Source of the DNA: CAZSCF01 sp964605365
GTDB lineage: Bacteria > Patescibacteriota > Minisyncoccia > Moranbacterales > UBA2206
Assembly: GCA_964605365.1 (NCBI GenBank)
Contig: CAZSCF010000017.1
Span: forward strand, 1-15,266
DNA: 15,266 nt
Direction: 5' to 3'
The notes under the pieces: model-generated
Databases searched by the model: none
Told to the model about the DNA's origin: nothing
Seen by the model: the letters and a program-made list of their open reading frames with translations, nothing else
Translations under genes and position numbers: made by a program
Shown: positions 14,496-15,266 of the stretch, piece by piece
Position numbering within the stretch: position 1 is the stretch's first letter
Layout: each line of letters opens with the position of its first letter

Positions 14496-14614
14496 ATTTT
14501 GTCCTTTCTTTCGTCTTTTTTATTTATGACATGGAAAAAACATGCCATAAAAATTACAATTATGAAAATTGTTAATGTACCTATCGCCTTGACATCGACA
14601 AGAAATACTTCCAT
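14492..14614 (-). CDS. 40-aa single-span membrane peptide, unknown function
   Basis: The peptide has a short N-terminus (MEVFLVDVKA), one membrane helix (about residues 11-30, IGTLTIFIIVIFMACFFHVI) and a charged tail (NKKDERKDKI). By the positive-inside rule the tail is cytoplasmic. GGAGG lies 9 nt before the ATG. An in-frame ATG at 14623 would add three residues but touches the Shine-Dalgarno, so it is less likely. A third ATG at 14620 leads to a 12-codon dead end in another frame. The stop overlaps the start of the Cys-rich gene by four bases, so the two are translationally coupled. It is too short for usual gene finders. Confidence 0.65.
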   Translation of the reverse strand: MEVFLVDVKAIGTLTIFIIVIFMACFFHVINKKDERKDKI

Positions 14615-14652
14615 GACATACATCCTCCCTCTTATTTTTATTTACTACTTAA

Positions 14653-14681
14653 ATCCTAGAGTACTTGTCAAAATAATTCAA
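14653..14681 (-). promoter_or_regulatory. Possible promoter of the small-peptide operon
   Basis: TTGAAT (14676-14681) and TAGGAT (14653-14658) are 17 bp apart. A perfect TTGACA at 14666-14671 overlaps this unit but has only a poor -10 (TAGTAA) at 18 bp. Either would drive the two small genes leftward, divergent from tRNA-Lys. Confidence 0.4.
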
Positions 14682-14691
14682 GAGTAGAATA

Positions 14692-14719
14692 TTGACGAAA
14701 ATTTTTGAAATGCTATAAT
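14692..14719 (+). promoter_or_regulatory. tRNA-Lys promoter, TTGACG-16-TGC-TATAAT
   Basis: The -35 box (five of six, 14692-14697) and a perfect -10 box (14714-14719) are 16 bp apart, with a TGn extension. The predicted start is about 30 nt before the mature tRNA. Confidence 0.85.
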
Positions 14720-14754
14720 AACAAAAGTGTTTTTGCTTATTTAATTCTAAACGC

Positions 14755-14830
14755 GCGCCTATAGCTCAGTTGGTAGAGCACCTGCCTTTTAAGCAGAGGG
14801 TCCCAGGTTCGAGTCCTGGTGGGCGCACCA
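14755..14830 (+). tRNA. tRNA-Lys (anticodon UUU)
   Basis: A full cloverleaf is present. The acceptor stem GCGCCTA pairs with TGGGCGC (one G-U), the D arm is GCTC...GAGC, and the T arm is CCAGG-TTCGAGT-CCTGG. The anticodon loop CTTTTAA carries UUU at 34-36. The outermost anticodon-stem pair is a C-A mismatch (27-43). The 3' CCA is encoded. It is the only gene in the window on the plus strand and decodes AAA and AAG, the favoured Lys codons of this AT-rich genome. Confidence 0.98.
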
Positions 14831-14836
14831 AGTTGC

Positions 14837-14867
14837 AAAAGTCCGGTTTTTTTATATCCGGACTTTT
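14837..14867. terminator. Bidirectional terminator after tRNA-Lys
   Basis: AAAAGTCCGG pairs with CCGGACTTTT (10 bp) across an 11-nt, T-rich loop. The arms give A-runs and T-runs on both sides, so it can end the tRNA transcript. It may also affect transcription entering from the convergent gene to the right. Confidence 0.75.
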
Positions 14868-14885
14868 AATAAACTCAAAAAAGAT

Positions 14886-15266
14886 TCACCTGTTTTTTCT
14901 GTAAATAAAAAACAGATAGACAAGCGGCAAAGCCATCCATACAAGCGGCGCTCGACCTTCTGTTAAATATCCGTAAGCGCTGGAAGAAATATACGTTAAA
15001 GCCGTTTTTCTCGGAACGACAGAAAATGCTATGCTAAGCAATAAAACGCCTTGCAAAAAACTCATCGAAAAAACTCGCCATAAAAAACTTGTTCCTGATC
15101 CATAAAAAGGAATATCAAAAAATTTGCGACTGAAGATTGTGAGACTGCCCCACAAAATAAAAAATAAAATCAATCTTGAACTATAATCCGACAACATATT
15201 TTCCGGCACTACGCTTGTAATGGCAAAAGAAGCATAAATATTAACAAGCGCCGGAATAAGACGGTA
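14886..15266 (-). CDS. Multi-pass membrane protein, partial (5' end outside window)
   Basis: The reading frame is open from the window edge (YRLIPALVNIYASFAITSV...) to a TGA at 14886, giving 126 visible residues. An internal GTG at 15209 is not needed as a start, because the 19 codons upstream are also open and hydrophobic. About four membrane segments are visible: about residues 1-20, 32-50, 62-84 and 104-120, with the C-terminus IYRKNR. The pattern of short helices and the RLIPALVN opening recall CvpA-like proteins, but I cannot assign a family. It converges on tRNA-Lys and shares the terminator region between them. Confidence 0.7.
   Translation of the reverse strand, partial: YRLIPALVNIYASFAITSVVPENMLSDYSSRLILFFILWGSLTIFSRKFFDIPFYGSGTSFLWRVFSMSFLQGVLLLSIAFSVVPRKTALTYISSSAYGYLTEGRAPLVWMALPLVYLFFIYRKNR

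Noticed and set aside
15207..15209. GTG start of the right-edge membrane protein
   Set aside because: The frame continues open and hydrophobic to the window edge, so the true start is most likely outside.

Overview
The window looks like a piece of a Candidate Phyla Radiation (Patescibacteria) genome, most likely of the Parcubacteria group. The reasons are the AT-rich, Lys/Ile-rich coding style, a 16S rRNA with CPR-like primer mismatches and helix expansions, mostly weak Shine-Dalgarno sequences beside an intact anti-SD, and spacers full of short repeats. UGA is used as a stop (for example at 14886 and 14492), so the code is not the UGA-sense code of Gracilibacteria/SR1. The lineage call is an inference; I ran no search.

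Layout. All genes are on the minus strand except tRNA-Lys. Positions 1-1620 hold a nearly complete 16S rRNA with two non-standard helix extensions (h40 and h10). Positions 1621-2678 are a 1-kb spacer without a credible protein gene. It carries many inverted repeats, several of which look like minus-strand RNA structures. Positions 2679-6009 form a tight operon read as lysS, a 55-aa membrane-anchored protein, a RibL-like nucleotidyltransferase and serS, behind a TTGATT-17-TATAAT promoter. greA (6132-6587) has its own promoter and terminator. Positions 6694-11173 are the rod-shape cluster mreB-mreC-mreD-pbp2, behind a TTGACA-17-TATCAT promoter. frr and rseP follow each other at 11366-13069. A seven-Asp-box lipoprotein (13151-14212) has a -10 box so close to its ATG that the mRNA may be leaderless. 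A terminator separates it from two overlapping small genes (40-aa membrane peptide, 64-aa Cys-rich protein) at 14301-14614. Divergent from these is tRNA-Lys(UUU), closed by a symmetric terminator. A partial multi-TM protein runs off the right edge.

Function. Most of the content is housekeeping: translation (16S, LysRS, SerRS, RRF, tRNA-Lys), transcription elongation (GreA), peptidoglycan elongation (MreB/C/D, PBP2) and regulated intramembrane proteolysis (RseP). The unusual parts are the architecture of the 16S gene, the structured spacer upstream of it, the small-peptide genes, and the different short-word tandem repeats found in several intergenic or 5'-UTR positions. A 7-mer version of such a repeat appears to sit inside the 16S gene itself.
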